A stretch of DNA of 64,000 bases, from positions 1-64,000 of IMG/VR virus record IMGVR_UViG_3300036819_000087, one strand, 5' to 3'. The position numbers and the translations under genes were made by a program. The notes beneath the pieces are model-generated. The model searched no databases and was not told where the DNA came from. It saw nothing but the letters and a program-made list of their open reading frames with translations. Position 1 is the first letter of the stretch, and the number at the start of each line of letters is the position of its first letter. Origin of the DNA: a virus. This document shows, piece by piece, positions 1-7,384 of the stretch.

Positions 1-523
1 GCCCCGCCCCGACCCCGGACACCAGCCCGCCGGTGACCGCGATCAGCCCAGCCGCGAGTGGCTCCAGGCTGCCGGTCGCGAACCCGGCGACCAGCCACAG
101 CTTCTGGAGCATCCCCAGTTCCCCGAAGCCTTTCTTCGCCGAGTTGTCCACCGACCGGGCCAGGCGGTCATGGGCACCGGCGTCCTGGTTCGCGGCCCGG
201 GCCGCCGCCTCCAGGGCCGCCGCGTCGGCGATAGCGGCCCGTTCCTGCGCCTGGAGCGCGTCGTTGACCCGCTGCGCGGCCTCGTCGGCGGTGATCTCCC
301 CGCGGGCGAATTTCTGCGCCGCGTCCTCCGCGATCTTCATCGCCGCGGCGGCCCGGTCCCCGGCCTCCTGCGCCCGGAGCCCCATCTCGCGGGCTTTCAG
401 AGCGGCCGCGTCGGTGCGGTCACCGAACTGTTTCGTCGCCTCGATCGCGCGGCGGAGCGGCTCGGTGTACTCGTTCACGTCCGCGATGAACTTGGCTACC
501 GCCGGGGGCAGTTCGTCGGCGAC
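1..523 (-). CDS. Tail tape measure protein, N-terminal part (runs off left edge)
   Basis: About 174 codons are visible. The translation is an Ala/Gln/Glu/Arg-rich helical stretch (ELPPAVAKFIADVNEYTEP, then many heptad-like A/E/R residues) followed by a hydrophobic Gly/Ala segment (LWLVAGFATGSLEPLAAG). This is the usual N-terminal architecture of siphophage tape measure proteins, which set tail length. Its place after the tail tube gene and the G/GT chaperones fits. The start is unclear: the frame directly continues past the TGA of the gp10-like gene, and no ATG, GTG or TTG occurs in it before GTG at 478. The natural N-terminus seems to begin near 523 (GTC GCC GAC GAA), a few bases after a GGGGTGAG Shine-Dalgarno-like stretch. 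A non-canonical start, a +1 shift from the short frame beginning with ATG at 542, or a base error are all possible. Confidence 0.8.
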
Positions 524-538
524 ACACTCACCCCACGA

Positions 539-979
539 TCATGTTTTGGTAAACGCACGGAACACGCGGATCGCGGCGTCGCGGGCTTTCAGCTCGGCGG
601 CGAGCATCCCCGGCCGCACATACGGGCGGGCCGGCAGATGCGACTTGTGGCCCCGCCCCGCCCAGCCGCCGAGTTCCTGGATGCGGGCGTAGATCATGGT
701 CGGGGCGATATGCACCGTCCACCGGCCGGCTCCGGAACTGTAGGTTTTGGTTTGCCGGACCGATCGGCGCAACTGGCCGGTGATCAGGCCCGGCGGGGAC
801 CCGGGCGGGGACTGGGTGGGGGTGCCGGGGGCGTGGGAGGTCCGGCCGAGCTGTTTCTTGATCTCCCGCTCCCCGACCGCCCCCATCGCCTCGGCTGCGG
901 ATTTGACCGCCCGGTCGGCGTCCCGTTCGATCTGCCGCAACCTGGCCAGCAACTGCTCGACCGACGCACCAGCCGCCAC
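539..979 (-). CDS. HK97 gp10-like tail/neck protein
   Basis: 146 residues from a GTG start. The N-terminal half is a charged helix; a G-R-T-S-H-A-P-G loop and a conserved tail follow (TGQLRRSV, VHIAPTMIYARIQELGG, PARPYVRPGM). This is the pattern of HK97 gp10-type putative tail-component proteins, which act at the head-tail joint. The start lies in the context GGTGTGTGGC, shared with five other virion genes of the window. It sits between the tail chaperone and the tape measure gene, later in the order than in many siphophages, where gp10-like genes precede the tail tube. Its TGA (541-539) is in frame with the tape measure sequence. Confidence 0.75.
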   Translation of the reverse strand: MAAGASVEQLLARLRQIERDADRAVKSAAEAMGAVGEREIKKQLGRTSHAPGTPTQSPPGSPPGLITGQLRRSVRQTKTYSSGAGRWTVHIAPTMIYARIQELGGWAGRGHKSHLPARPYVRPGMLAAELKARDAAIRVFRAFTKT

Positions 980-1013
980 ACACCACCCCGCCTGACCTGC
1001 TGGTTTATTTTGT

Positions 1014-1639
1014 TTACCTGCCGCCGCGGGCGGCGCGGGCCCGTTCCCGGGCCGCTTCCTGCTTTTGCCTGACCTCGGCGGCGTGTTCCTCGGCCTCCTC
1101 GATCAGAGGCCACCACGTCAATGCGTCGAGGCTGGCGTCGTCCACCTGCTCCTCGGTGAACCCGTACACCTTCGCGAAATACCGTTTGGTGAGGGTCTCG
1201 GCTGGCATGCCGTCCGGGAAGGGCAAGTCCTGGCCGTGGTCGGCTAGGAAGAGGCCCCGGAGGCGGACGACATCCCGGGGTTTGGGGTCTCCATCACCTT
1301 CTCGATGTACGGGGCCAGCCAGTACTCCAGGGCGGCGTAGTCGTCGAGGTCGAGGGTCTCCCCGATGTAGTCGGCGACGTGCTCGTGCCAGCGGGCCGAG
1401 TTGCCGACGCATTCGGGGCAGGAGTGGTCCCCGGGCAGCGGCTGGTCCAGCGACCAGGATTCCAGCAGGCGGGCCAGCAGGGCGGTCGAGATCATGGTCA
1501 TGATCCCGCCTGACATGGCGCCGAGCGACCCGTCAGCGGCCATGTCGATGCGGACCGCGGCCTGGGCGGCGAACTTGTCTTTGGCTTTCAGCCGGTCCCG
1601 GAGCTCAACCGAGGCCCCGGTGGGCAGATCCAGATGCAT
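1014..1639 (-). CDS. Tail assembly chaperone GT-like product (made by -1 ribosomal frameshift)
   Basis: Predicted 208-residue fusion: the first 120 codons of the chaperone at 1639, then 88 residues in the -1 frame after the CCCAAAC heptamer at 1286-1280. The extension has no good start of its own and reads as an acidic/helical protein (PDGMPAETLTKRYFAKVY, EEQVDDASLDALTWWPLIEE), ending in a Gln/Glu/Arg/Ala helix. In lambda and most siphophages, two proteins made by such a shift (gpG and gpGT) bind the tape measure protein and recruit tail tube subunits. Position between tail tube and tape measure genes is canonical. The amount of shifting cannot be read from sequence. Confidence 0.8.
1244..1639 (-). 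CDS. Tail assembly chaperone G-like protein (unshifted product)
   Basis: 131 residues, ATG at 1639 preceded by an AAAGGAT ribosome-binding site. It begins MHLDLPTGASVELRDRLKAK, has an amphipathic middle (TALLARLLESWSLDQPLPG) and a helical C-terminal half (EYWLAPYIEKVMETPNPG). Size and position match the gpG class of tail chaperones, and the zero frame closes with TAG at 1246-1244, twelve codons after the slippery site. Function is inferred from gene order and the frameshift rather than from a diagnostic motif. Confidence 0.8.
   Translation of the reverse strand: MHLDLPTGASVELRDRLKAKDKFAAQAAVRIDMAADGSLGAMSGGIMTMISTALLARLLESWSLDQPLPGDHSCPECVGNSARWHEHVADYIGETLDLDDYAALEYWLAPYIEKVMETPNPGMSSASGASS
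1280..1286 (-). other. Programmed -1 frameshift slippery heptamer CCCAAAC
   Basis: On the minus strand the zero-frame codons are ACC CCA AAC, giving the exact X XXY YYZ pattern C CCA AAC. Both tRNAs can re-pair after slipping back one base (CCC AAA). The -1 frame then stays open to 1014 while the zero frame stops at 1244. Confidence 0.85.
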
Positions 1640-1664
1640 ACGCGCCGATCCTTTCGGGCATGAC

Positions 1665-1710
1665 GGCCAGGCCCCGGCGCCGGAAGGAGACGAACGGCGG
1701 GGGCCTGGCC
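1665..1710 (-). terminator. Hairpin downstream of the major tail protein gene
   Basis: Perfect 11-bp inverted repeat (arms 1665-1675 and 1700-1710, GGCCAGGCCCC) with a 24-nt loop, between the tail tube stop and the chaperone start. It lacks a T-run, so it may be a partial terminator or an RNA-stabilising 3' structure that lets the tail tube gene be expressed more strongly than the genes after it. Confidence 0.5.
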
Positions 1711-1722
1711 GAGATGGGGGGG

Positions 1723-3066
1723 TTAGTAGGTGGGGCAGTTGTTGACCAGGGTCACCGTGCACGGGCCCTGCCCGCCGGACCCGCCGACGTTGGTGAAGTT
1801 GTCGACGGCGGTCCACTCCGTCTCATAACCGACCAGCACCGCGCTCCTGGTGGGCTTGGCCTTCAGGACCGCGGCCTGCTGGAACGCGACGTTCAGCCCG
1901 AGGTAGGTCGCGGCCGTGGCCGCCGCGCCGTTGTTGATCGAGATGAGCATGGCGGGCTGAACGTTCTGCTCCATCAGGTCCAGCGGCGACTCGTCCCCCG
2001 GCGTCGAGTAGTGGCTGGCGCCGGTCACGTCGAGGTTGCCGCGGGCGATGATGAACGGGTTCGGGGTCCCGTCGTCGTTCCAGTAGACCTGCAACTCGCG
2101 TTTGAACGAGATGGTCCACTCCCCCACCGTGTTCACCGATCCGAGGCTGGTGGGGTTGTTGATCGCGCCGACCTGGATCGTGGACCGCCAGTTCGCGATC
2201 GGGACCACCGTGCTGACGACGTTGGTGGGCGCGGACCCGGCCGGGGTGGAGATCCACGACGTGCCGGTGACCTTGGCCTGGAGCAACTGCTCCGAGTTGC
2301 CGGTCAGGTCGAGCTGCGCGACACACGTCGAGGGATACAGGCGGGCCCCGAACGTGTTGGTGGTGCCACCCCCGGCGCCGGTCATCGGGCCGAGGTAGTC
2401 GGTGACGGTGTGGGTGGGCGGCTGGGCGCCGTAGGCGCCGCCGTACCCTTGCGCGGAGTTGAGCAGGTTGAACGCATGGGTGAAGTTGTTCACCACGGTC
2501 GCGGTCGTCCCGATCGCGAACACCGACGTGGCGGAGCCTTGCGCGTACCGGAGCGGGCAGTTCGCGAACGTCAGCACCGACCCGGCCACGTTGGTCAGCG
2601 GCACCACCTCAGCGGTGACCCCGCTACCGAACTGGGCGAACCCGCCGCTGGTGAACGAGCCGCCCGCGGCGACGGTCGCCTGGGTGCCGCCGACCGCGAC
2701 CGCCGCGGCCAGGCTGGTCGTCCCAGCGAACGACCCGTTGTAGACGGTCGACAGGTCCCCGAACACGTTGTCGAGGAAAAACCCGTCCATGTCCCCGTAG
2801 AAGGGGCCGCCGTAGTTGAACGAGGCGTCCTCGGGGCCGAGGATCACCGCATACGTGTGCCCCATGTTGCCCCGCAGGCTGTTGTCCATCAGCCAGTGCG
2901 GCGTGTCCTCCGGCTCGAACGAGGACTTGTCCAGGGGGATGGTCGAGGACATGCCCGAGATCGCCGGGGTGACCCCCGGCAGCAGGGGCGCGCCCGCGGT
3001 CAGTTCCCGGGCGAGGCCGGCCCACGTCCGGGAGCCGGGGAAAACGTTCGGTCCACCAAGTGCCAC
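1723..3066 (-). CDS. Major tail (tube) protein
   Basis: 447 residues from GTG at 3066 in the GGGAGTTGTGTGGC context. The order GPNVFPGSRTWAGLARELTAG, a domain with a conserved F-E-P-E-D-TP and W-TISFKREL core, and a C-terminal GxxTEWTAVDNFTNVG is typical of large actinophage tail tube proteins, which polymerise into the tail tube. Residues about 120-190 hold a beta module (VAAGGSFTSGGFAQFG, then PLTNVAGSVLTFA, then a YAQGS turn) that recurs in other virion proteins here. Gene order (before the G/GT chaperones) strongly supports the call. A stable hairpin lies right after the stop. Confidence 0.8.
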   Translation of the reverse strand: MALGGPNVFPGSRTWAGLARELTAGAPLLPGVTPAISGMSSTIPLDKSSFEPEDTPHWLMDNSLRGNMGHTYAVILGPEDASFNYGGPFYGDMDGFFLDNVFGDLSTVYNGSFAGTTSLAAAVAVGGTQATVAAGGSFTSGGFAQFGSGVTAEVVPLTNVAGSVLTFANCPLRYAQGSATSVFAIGTTATVVNNFTHAFNLLNSAQGYGGAYGAQPPTHTVTDYLGPMTGAGGGTTNTFGARLYPSTCVAQLDLTGNSEQLLQAKVTGTSWISTPAGSAPTNVVSTVVPIANWRSTIQVGAINNPTSLGSVNTVGEWTISFKRELQVYWNDDGTPNPFIIARGNLDVTGASHYSTPGDESPLDLMEQNVQPAMLISINNGAAATAATYLGLNVAFQQAAVLKAKPTRSAVLVGYETEWTAVDNFTNVGGSGGQGPCTVTLVNNCPTY

Positions 3067-3120
3067 ACAACTCCCAAGGGGCTGGTCAGGTTCGGATGGT
3101 GCTGGACGGGGCCACGCCGG

Positions 3121-3420
3121 TCAGGACGTGGCCGTGGGCTTGCTTCGGGCCTTACCGGCTGGGGACGCCTCGTCCGGGGCCTGTGAGGTCGCCCCAGCGC
3201 CGCCGCTGGGTGGGGTGGCCTGGCCGCCGTCGCCGATGGTCTCGTTGCCCTCGGCGGGTTTCCACCAGCCGTCGGCGGGCGGGACCGGGAGCTTGTCCCA
3301 GGTGGCGCGGATCTCGTACGCCTCGCCGGGCTGGGCGTCGAGCTGGCGGCCGGTGGCCGCGTCCACGTAGTCGCCGTAACTGCGGGGCGTCCCCGTCCCG
3401 GTGTACTGCCAGCGGTCCAT
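3121..3420 (-). CDS. Small virion-module protein of unknown function
   Basis: 99 residues, ATG at 3420. The N-terminal 50 residues look globular (MDRWQYTGTGTPRSYGDYVD, AQPGEAYEIRATWDKLPVPP); the last 45 are a disordered Gly/Ala/Ser/Pro/Lys tail. Lies between the neck genes and the tail tube gene, where tail-completion or small structural proteins are usual. No family recognised. The start is shared head-to-head with the plus-strand cassette across a perfect palindrome. Confidence 0.6.
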   Translation of the reverse strand: MDRWQYTGTGTPRSYGDYVDAATGRQLDAQPGEAYEIRATWDKLPVPPADGWWKPAEGNETIGDGGQATPPSGGAGATSQAPDEASPAGKARSKPTATS

Positions 3421-3448
3421 AACGGCCTCCCGACCTGCGAAAATTGCG

Positions 3449-3475
3449 CGAACCGTACGGCTACTGTACGGTTCG
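3449..3475. promoter_or_regulatory. Perfect 10-bp inverted repeat, probable operator
   Basis: CGAACCGTAC, 7-nt spacer, GTACGGTTCG, centred between the divergent starts at 3420 and 3480. It ends 5 nt before the plus-strand ATG, so a bound protein or the RNA hairpin would directly affect expression of the plus-strand cassette. Confidence 0.65.
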
Positions 3476-3479
3476 GGGT

Positions 3480-4367
3480 ATGACGACAACCGAGGACAAG
3501 ACCCCCACCCCCGAACAGATCGCGGCGTGGGTCACCGACCTGTATGCCGCCGTCATCGACGACATGGCCCACGGTCTGGTGGCCACCGAGGTGCGCGACT
3601 TCACCGACATCGCCACCGACTACCTCGACGCCAACAAGTACGCCGACCAGGTCGGCATCCCCTACGGCAGCGACCCCCGCGCTGGCCTCAACGGCTACGG
3701 CACCGTGAACATGGTGTACGGCCTCGTCAACGACCGGCTGCCCCTCAAGACCGACGAGACCGGCCTGCTCCGCGACCTGGTTATCGAGGGCTGGACCGCC
3801 CGCATGGTGCGCGACCTTCAGGACCTCGGCCGGGACGGGAAGCTGACCGACCCGCACGCCCGCACCCTGACCGGGCTCGGCATCCCCGTCCCCGCCGACC
3901 TGATCGCCGAAGGCATGGAAGCCGGCGAGGGCATCGAGGCCGTGTTCCTGGGTGTCCGCGCCGCTCTGCCCGCCGGGATGGGCGTGCTGGTCGACGAAGA
4001 CCTATGCGTCGAGGTGCTCACCCAGGTGTCGGCGCGGCTGCCGCTGTTCGCCGAACTCGACAACGCCCAGGTCACCGCGCTCCACAAGGTCGTCACGGCC
4101 GCGCTGGCCACGCCCGGTTTCATCGACCCGCGCTGCGAGGATGAGCGGCCCGGCCTCGAATACCTGCGGGACCGCCTCGGCGACATCGCGGCGATGGAAG
4201 GCCGCGACCCGAAGTTCGCGCCGCTGACCTCCGATCAGGTCACCGACCTGTACCAGGTGCTGGAGATCGCCGTCCAGGACCCCATCGACGGCTACTGGGC
4301 CGATGAGACCGCTGGGCCCACCCTGGAGAACCTGTTCGCGCTCCTCGAACGGGTCAGCGGGTCATGA
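3480..4367 (+). CDS. Moron cassette protein of unknown function
   Basis: 295 residues, acidic, all-helical in appearance with no membrane segment or recognised motif. ATG at 3480 lies just after the palindrome at 3449-3475; an upstream in-frame ATG at 3444 would place the palindrome inside the gene and is less likely. The protein shows two Asp/Leu-rich halves (ITDLYAAVIDD-like and SDQVTDLYQVLEIAV), suggesting an internal duplication of the pattern V-T-D-L-Y. It is the first gene of a plus-strand, translationally coupled cassette inside the minus-strand virion operon and overlaps the Phd-like gene by ATGA. Confidence 0.75.
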   Translation: MTTTEDKTPTPEQIAAWVTDLYAAVIDDMAHGLVATEVRDFTDIATDYLDANKYADQVGIPYGSDPRAGLNGYGTVNMVYGLVNDRLPLKTDETGLLRDLVIEGWTARMVRDLQDLGRDGKLTDPHARTLTGLGIPVPADLIAEGMEAGEGIEAVFLGVRAALPAGMGVLVDEDLCVEVLTQVSARLPLFAELDNAQVTALHKVVTAALATPGFIDPRCEDERPGLEYLRDRLGDIAAMEGRDPKFAPLTSDQVTDLYQVLEIAVQDPIDGYWADETAGPTLENLFALLERVSGS

Positions 4368-4657
4368 CCGCCGCTGGTGAGGAGCCCAGGGTCGGGACCG
4401 AGGAGGCGCGGGCCACGTTCGCCGACCTCCTCCGCCGCGCCGGGCAGGACCGGGCATCGACCGTGATCACCCACCGGGACTACCCGGTGGCCCGCGTCGT
4501 CCCCTACACCGACCAGCCGCCGATCCCCCACGCCGACTTCCAGGCACTGGTCAACGCCTGCATCCGGGCCGGCTGGAAAGAGGGGCCCGTGGTCGAGATG
4601 TTCGGCGAGTTCGTCGACCAGCACGGCTTCGACATGACCACGGAGGCAACCGGATGA
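4364..4657 (+). CDS. Phd/YefM-family antitoxin-like protein
   Basis: 97 residues, ATG overlapping the previous stop (ATGA). Residues about 9-47 carry the family's signature: VGTEEARATFADLLRRAG, a turn, then TVITHRDYPVARVVP. This matches the beta-alpha-beta fold in which a short strand with 'G.PVA.lvP' follows the 'R..f..ll' helix. Phd/YefM proteins bind operator DNA and neutralise a partner toxin. No Doc, YoeB or PIN toxin is seen next to it, so it may be an orphan antitoxin, the repressor of its own cassette, or part of an anti-toxin defence. Confidence 0.65.
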   Translation: MTAAGEEPRVGTEEARATFADLLRRAGQDRASTVITHRDYPVARVVPYTDQPPIPHADFQALVNACIRAGWKEGPVVEMFGEFVDQHGFDMTTEATG

Positions 4658-4908
4658 GCTACAACGCACGGCTGTTCAACCAGCCGAAGCTTCTCGCCAT
4701 CGTCGAACTGACCGACAGCGTCTCAAACGAATGCGAGTCCGTCGCCGACGCGCTCGCCGACTACCAGGCCGCCGACGAACTCACCGGACAGGACCGGGCC
4801 GACGCCCGCGAGGAGGCCCGTGAGGCCGCCTGGGCGGCCCTCGGTGACCTCCTCGCCGAGGCCGACAAACTCCGCAAGCTACGCGACCAGTTGCACGCCG
4901 AGGGCTGA
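4654..4908 (+). CDS. Small acidic helical protein, unknown
   Basis: 84 residues, ATGA overlap with the Phd-like gene. Almost entirely charged helix (DELTGQDRADAREEAREAAW, then AEADKLRKLRDQLHAEG), suggestive of a coiled coil. It stands where a toxin or antitoxin partner would be expected, but no toxin motif is visible. Followed by a stable hairpin. Confidence 0.6.
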   Translation: MSYNARLFNQPKLLAIVELTDSVSNECESVADALADYQAADELTGQDRADAREEAREAAWAALGDLLAEADKLRKLRDQLHAEG

Positions 4909-4930
4909 ACCCCCAGCCTCCACCAGCGCC

Positions 4931-4962
4931 GCCCGTCAGCCATCCCCCTCAGGCTGGCGGGC
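4931..4962 (+). terminator. Hairpin after the Phd-like gene pair
   Basis: GCCCGTCAGCC pairs with GGCTGGCGGGC (one G-U wobble), loop 10 nt. No long T-run follows. Probably separates the three-gene cassette from the next cassette at 4984. Confidence 0.5.
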
Positions 4963-4983
4963 GGCTTCATGCATCATGGGGCC

Positions 4984-5472
4984 ATGAGGTTCACCGACCA
5001 GCACAGCTACGGCGCACCCCCGGACCTGCCCGACGCCGGTGAGGGTGCGTGCTGCCTCGGCGCTGCCGTGCACGGCCCGCAGCGGTGCACCTGCTGGGAG
5101 CCCGTGTTCGACCTCGACCAGGCCCCCATCGCCGATGGGCCGGCCACGCCGATGCCGCGCACCTCGATGTGCGGCGACTGCGCGTACCGGCCGCGGTCAC
5201 CCGAGCGGACCGGGGACGAAACCTACGCCAACGAGGAATCCGACCTGGAAAACCTCGTCCAGACGGGGGCGCCGTTCGCCTGCCATCAGGGGATGCGCCG
5301 CCCGGTCGTGTGGCGGCACCAATCCGGGGCCGAGGTCCCCGGCCACCCGGCCAGCTATCAGCCGCCGATGGCGAACGGGTGGGCGTACAAGGCCGACGGG
5401 AGCCCCGCCGATATTTGCGGGGGCTGGCTGTTGCGGCGTGCCCGGTTCCTGCGCGAGAATCCGCCGTCATGA
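4984..5472 (+). CDS. Cys-rich protein resembling the DUF6283 group
   Basis: 162 residues from ATG 4984 (an in-frame ATG also lies at 4969). Cys pairs are spread through it: ACCLGA, RCTCWEP, SMCGDCAYRPRSPER, APFACHQG, ADICGGW. The core (CxxCxYR-x-SP near the middle, FxCHxG about 45 residues later, and a C-terminal GGWLLRRARFL) parallels the DUF6283-like protein at 61330 in this same window, where CRTCPYRRDVPPG precedes FFCHTG and LCAGW. A metal-binding role is likely; the reaction is unknown. Confidence 0.65.
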   Translation: MRFTDQHSYGAPPDLPDAGEGACCLGAAVHGPQRCTCWEPVFDLDQAPIADGPATPMPRTSMCGDCAYRPRSPERTGDETYANEESDLENLVQTGAPFACHQGMRRPVVWRHQSGAEVPGHPASYQPPMANGWAYKADGSPADICGGWLLRRARFLRENPPS

Positions 5473-5561
5473 ACAGGTTGCGTGGCTGGCCGCGGTTCTG
5501 GTTCGGTGTCGCCCTCATGGTGGCCGGGGCCGTCCTGGTCTCGGTCCCGTACTGGCGATGA
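5469..5561 (+). CDS. 30-residue single-pass membrane miniprotein
   Basis: ATG overlaps the preceding TGA. Sequence begins MNRLRGWPRF and then has one hydrophobic segment (FGVALMVAGAVLVSVPYW). Coupling at both ends (ATGA with the next gene at 5558) supports translation. Function unknown. Confidence 0.5.
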   Translation: MNRLRGWPRFWFGVALMVAGAVLVSVPYWR

Positions 5562-5704
5562 TCAGCCTGGTGTGCTGGCGGCGGCGCCGCTGGTGGCGGC
5601 GGCACGGCCGGGGCGACTGGTACTGGTGCGCGTTCTGCGCCGCGGGCACCAGGCACCGCTGCGGTCGCGAGTGCGGGTATTGCCAGGCCGCCGCTATGCC
5701 TTGA
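5558..5704 (+). CDS. 48-residue Cys-rich miniprotein
   Basis: ATGA overlap with the membrane miniprotein. It has an Arg/Trp-rich start (CWRRRRWWRRHGRGDWYW) followed by CAFCAAGTRHRCGRECGYC, two CxxC-type pairs that could bind one zinc. The 3' end overlaps the convergent neck gene by 11 bp. Confidence 0.45.
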   Translation: MISLVCWRRRRWWRRHGRGDWYWCAFCAAGTRHRCGRECGYCQAAAMP

Positions 5705-6212
5705 TGACTTCGAGGACGGTCAGCCCGACCAGGGCGTCGTACCGGTTGTACGCCTGGTTGACCAGCGACCGGAGTTCGATCCGGTAGGTCATTTTCTCGC
5801 CCACGTCGATGAGGGTGGAGATCGTGTTCGGGTCGTACGGGTCCTGCACTTCGGCCGGGTCGTCGCTGGTCCGCAGCACGGCCATCACCGCGTCGACCAC
5901 GCCGGGGAACAGGCTGTCGATGTCGGCCTGGTCGTCGGCGGCGAACCACACCAGGTACACCGACATGTCGTGCTCGATGCCCTTGTCCCCCGAATAGGTC
6001 CCCGGCCCGGTGTTCCGCGGCACGCTGCCGGCCCGGTTCGGGTCCCGGTCCTCGTTCCCGTCCCCCGGCCACACGTACGCGGTGGGGATGTCGGTTTCCA
6101 CGTTGGGGTCGGGTGGGGTGATGTAGGCGGCCAGGTTCGGGGTCGAGTCACCCGGCAGCGGCAGCCCATCCAGCAGGCCCTTGATGTAGCCCAGCGTGCT
6201 GGCGATCGGCAT
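5694..6212 (-). CDS. Neck/tail-completion protein candidate
   Basis: 172 residues, ATG at 6212 overlapping the previous TGA. Contains a globular alpha/beta protein with DMSVYLVWFAADDQADIDSL, VDAVMAVLRTSD and a C-terminal EKMTYRIELRSLVNQAYNRY. In siphophages the gene after the head-tail connector and before the tail tube is typically a head-closure or tail-terminator protein, and the pattern of a measured 'I.D.G....Y.IELRSL' strand pair fits that class. The call is by position; the family was not identified from motifs. Confidence 0.6.
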   Translation of the reverse strand: MPIASTLGYIKGLLDGLPLPGDSTPNLAAYITPPDPNVETDIPTAYVWPGDGNEDRDPNRAGSVPRNTGPGTYSGDKGIEHDMSVYLVWFAADDQADIDSLFPGVVDAVMAVLRTSDDPAEVQDPYDPNTISTLIDVGEKMTYRIELRSLVNQAYNRYDALVGLTVLEVIKA

Positions 6213-7174
6213 CAGATGGTCCGCGCGTAGGGGCGGAGGAGCATCTTCGCGGACGCTTTCAGGTCCCGGGAGTTGAGCCCGGCGCCGCCACCCGTCCCGG
6301 AGGTGGTGCCGCCGCCGGGGATCGTCTGGACCGTGGTCGAGGTGGCGCCGCGGGTGAGTGCCTCGTCGGCGCACAGCAGGATCGCGGCCCACACCACTGA
6401 CCCGGGCAGCGTGGACACCATCGTCCCGGCCGTATGCGGGGCGCCCAGCCCTTGGGACAGGGTCAGCGTCCCGGGCCCGGAGGTGGCCGAGCTGGCGGTG
6501 ACCTTGACGATTTCCTGCCCGGCCGGGTCATACACGGTCCCGGCCGCCCCCACCTGGCCGGACGCCTCGCTGGTGATCGCCCAGCCGGTGCAATCGTCGA
6601 CCAGGATCTCGGAGTCGCCGGCGGCCGCGTCAGCGATCAGGCCGGCGTGGGGCCAGCCGTTGATGTACTGGACGTTGGCGACGAACCCGTTCCGGCCGTT
6701 ACACCAGCCCGCGTACGGGGCCAGGATGATCGACTGGCCACCCTCCCCCGCCGCCGACGGCGCCGACGTGCCGTACAGGCCGATGGGGGGGAACTCGATG
6801 TCCCAGTACCCGTCGGGCAGCGACCGCCACGACCGCGGGAGCACGTTCGGGGAGACCTTGGCGGCCAGGATCGACAGGATCGGCCACCGGGCCATGATCA
6901 TCCGGATGTTGCCGGTGGACTGCTGGATCGTCATCCGGTAGTCGGGGCCGGAGTACTGTTCGGTGTTGATCGTGGCCCGCAGCGGCTGGTTGACGATCTC
7001 GTCGACCGCCGCGGTCGCGTACTGGCACAGGTTCGCCTGGGCGGCGACCCGCTGCGCGGGCGTCACCCCCGACCCGGCCGGCACCGAACTCCACGAGATG
7101 CCGGTGGGGGCCTGGACCAGCAAGGGCGGGGTCACATACGGGGTGCCCGGCCCGACCGGCAGCGGGGTGCTCAC
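6212..7174 (-). CDS. Head-tail connector-like protein with inserted beta module
   Basis: 320 residues, overlapping its neighbours on both sides by ATGA. The N-terminal half (AQRVAAQANLCQYATAAVDE, then QPLRATINTEQYSGPDYRMT, MARWPILSILAAKVSP) resembles actinophage head-tail adaptor proteins that start with an alpha-helical bundle at the portal vertex. Residues about 185-260 carry the beta module seen in other virion proteins here (EILVDDCTGW, QEIVKVTASS, GTLTLSQGLGAPHTAGTMV). The C-terminus returns to a helix (LNSRDLKASAKMLLRPY). Position between capsid and tail tube supports a connector. Confidence 0.65.
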   Translation of the reverse strand: MSTPLPVGPGTPYVTPPLLVQAPTGISWSSVPAGSGVTPAQRVAAQANLCQYATAAVDEIVNQPLRATINTEQYSGPDYRMTIQQSTGNIRMIMARWPILSILAAKVSPNVLPRSWRSLPDGYWDIEFPPIGLYGTSAPSAAGEGGQSIILAPYAGWCNGRNGFVANVQYINGWPHAGLIADAAAGDSEILVDDCTGWAITSEASGQVGAAGTVYDPAGQEIVKVTASSATSGPGTLTLSQGLGAPHTAGTMVSTLPGSVVWAAILLCADEALTRGATSTTVQTIPGGGTTSGTGGGAGLNSRDLKASAKMLLRPYARTI

Positions 7175-7374
7175 GTGGCCGCCTCCTCACGGTCGGGCCG
7201 CGGGGCCCGGTGGCATTTCGTGCACAGGTAGCCGCCGAGGTCGGGGGCCTCGACCATATGGCGGGGGCAGATCGGGGTCCCGCAGGTCACACAGTCGGTG
7301 ACGGGGGCGGAGGTGCGGGCCGCACGTCCTCGTTTCCGGACGCCGCACCGCCCGCACACTCCGCGTCCCGTCAC
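7171..7374 (-). CDS. Small double zinc-finger protein
   Basis: 67 residues. Three CxxC pairs (CGRCGVRK, CVTCGTPICPRH, LCTKCHR) and an acidic tail. ATGA overlap with the connector gene. Resembles small zinc-ribbon proteins that sit among head genes in many actinophages; no specific role can be assigned. Confidence 0.65.
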   Translation of the reverse strand: MTGRGVCGRCGVRKRGRAARTSAPVTDCVTCGTPICPRHMVEAPDLGGYLCTKCHRAPRPDREEAAT

Positions 7375-7384
7375 ACAGCCGCCC

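Noticed and set aside
1660-3186. Long plus-strand open frame (508 codons) opposite the tail tube gene
   Set aside because: Arg/Gly/Val-rich shadow produced by GC-biased third positions of the minus-strand gene; no ribosome site or motif.
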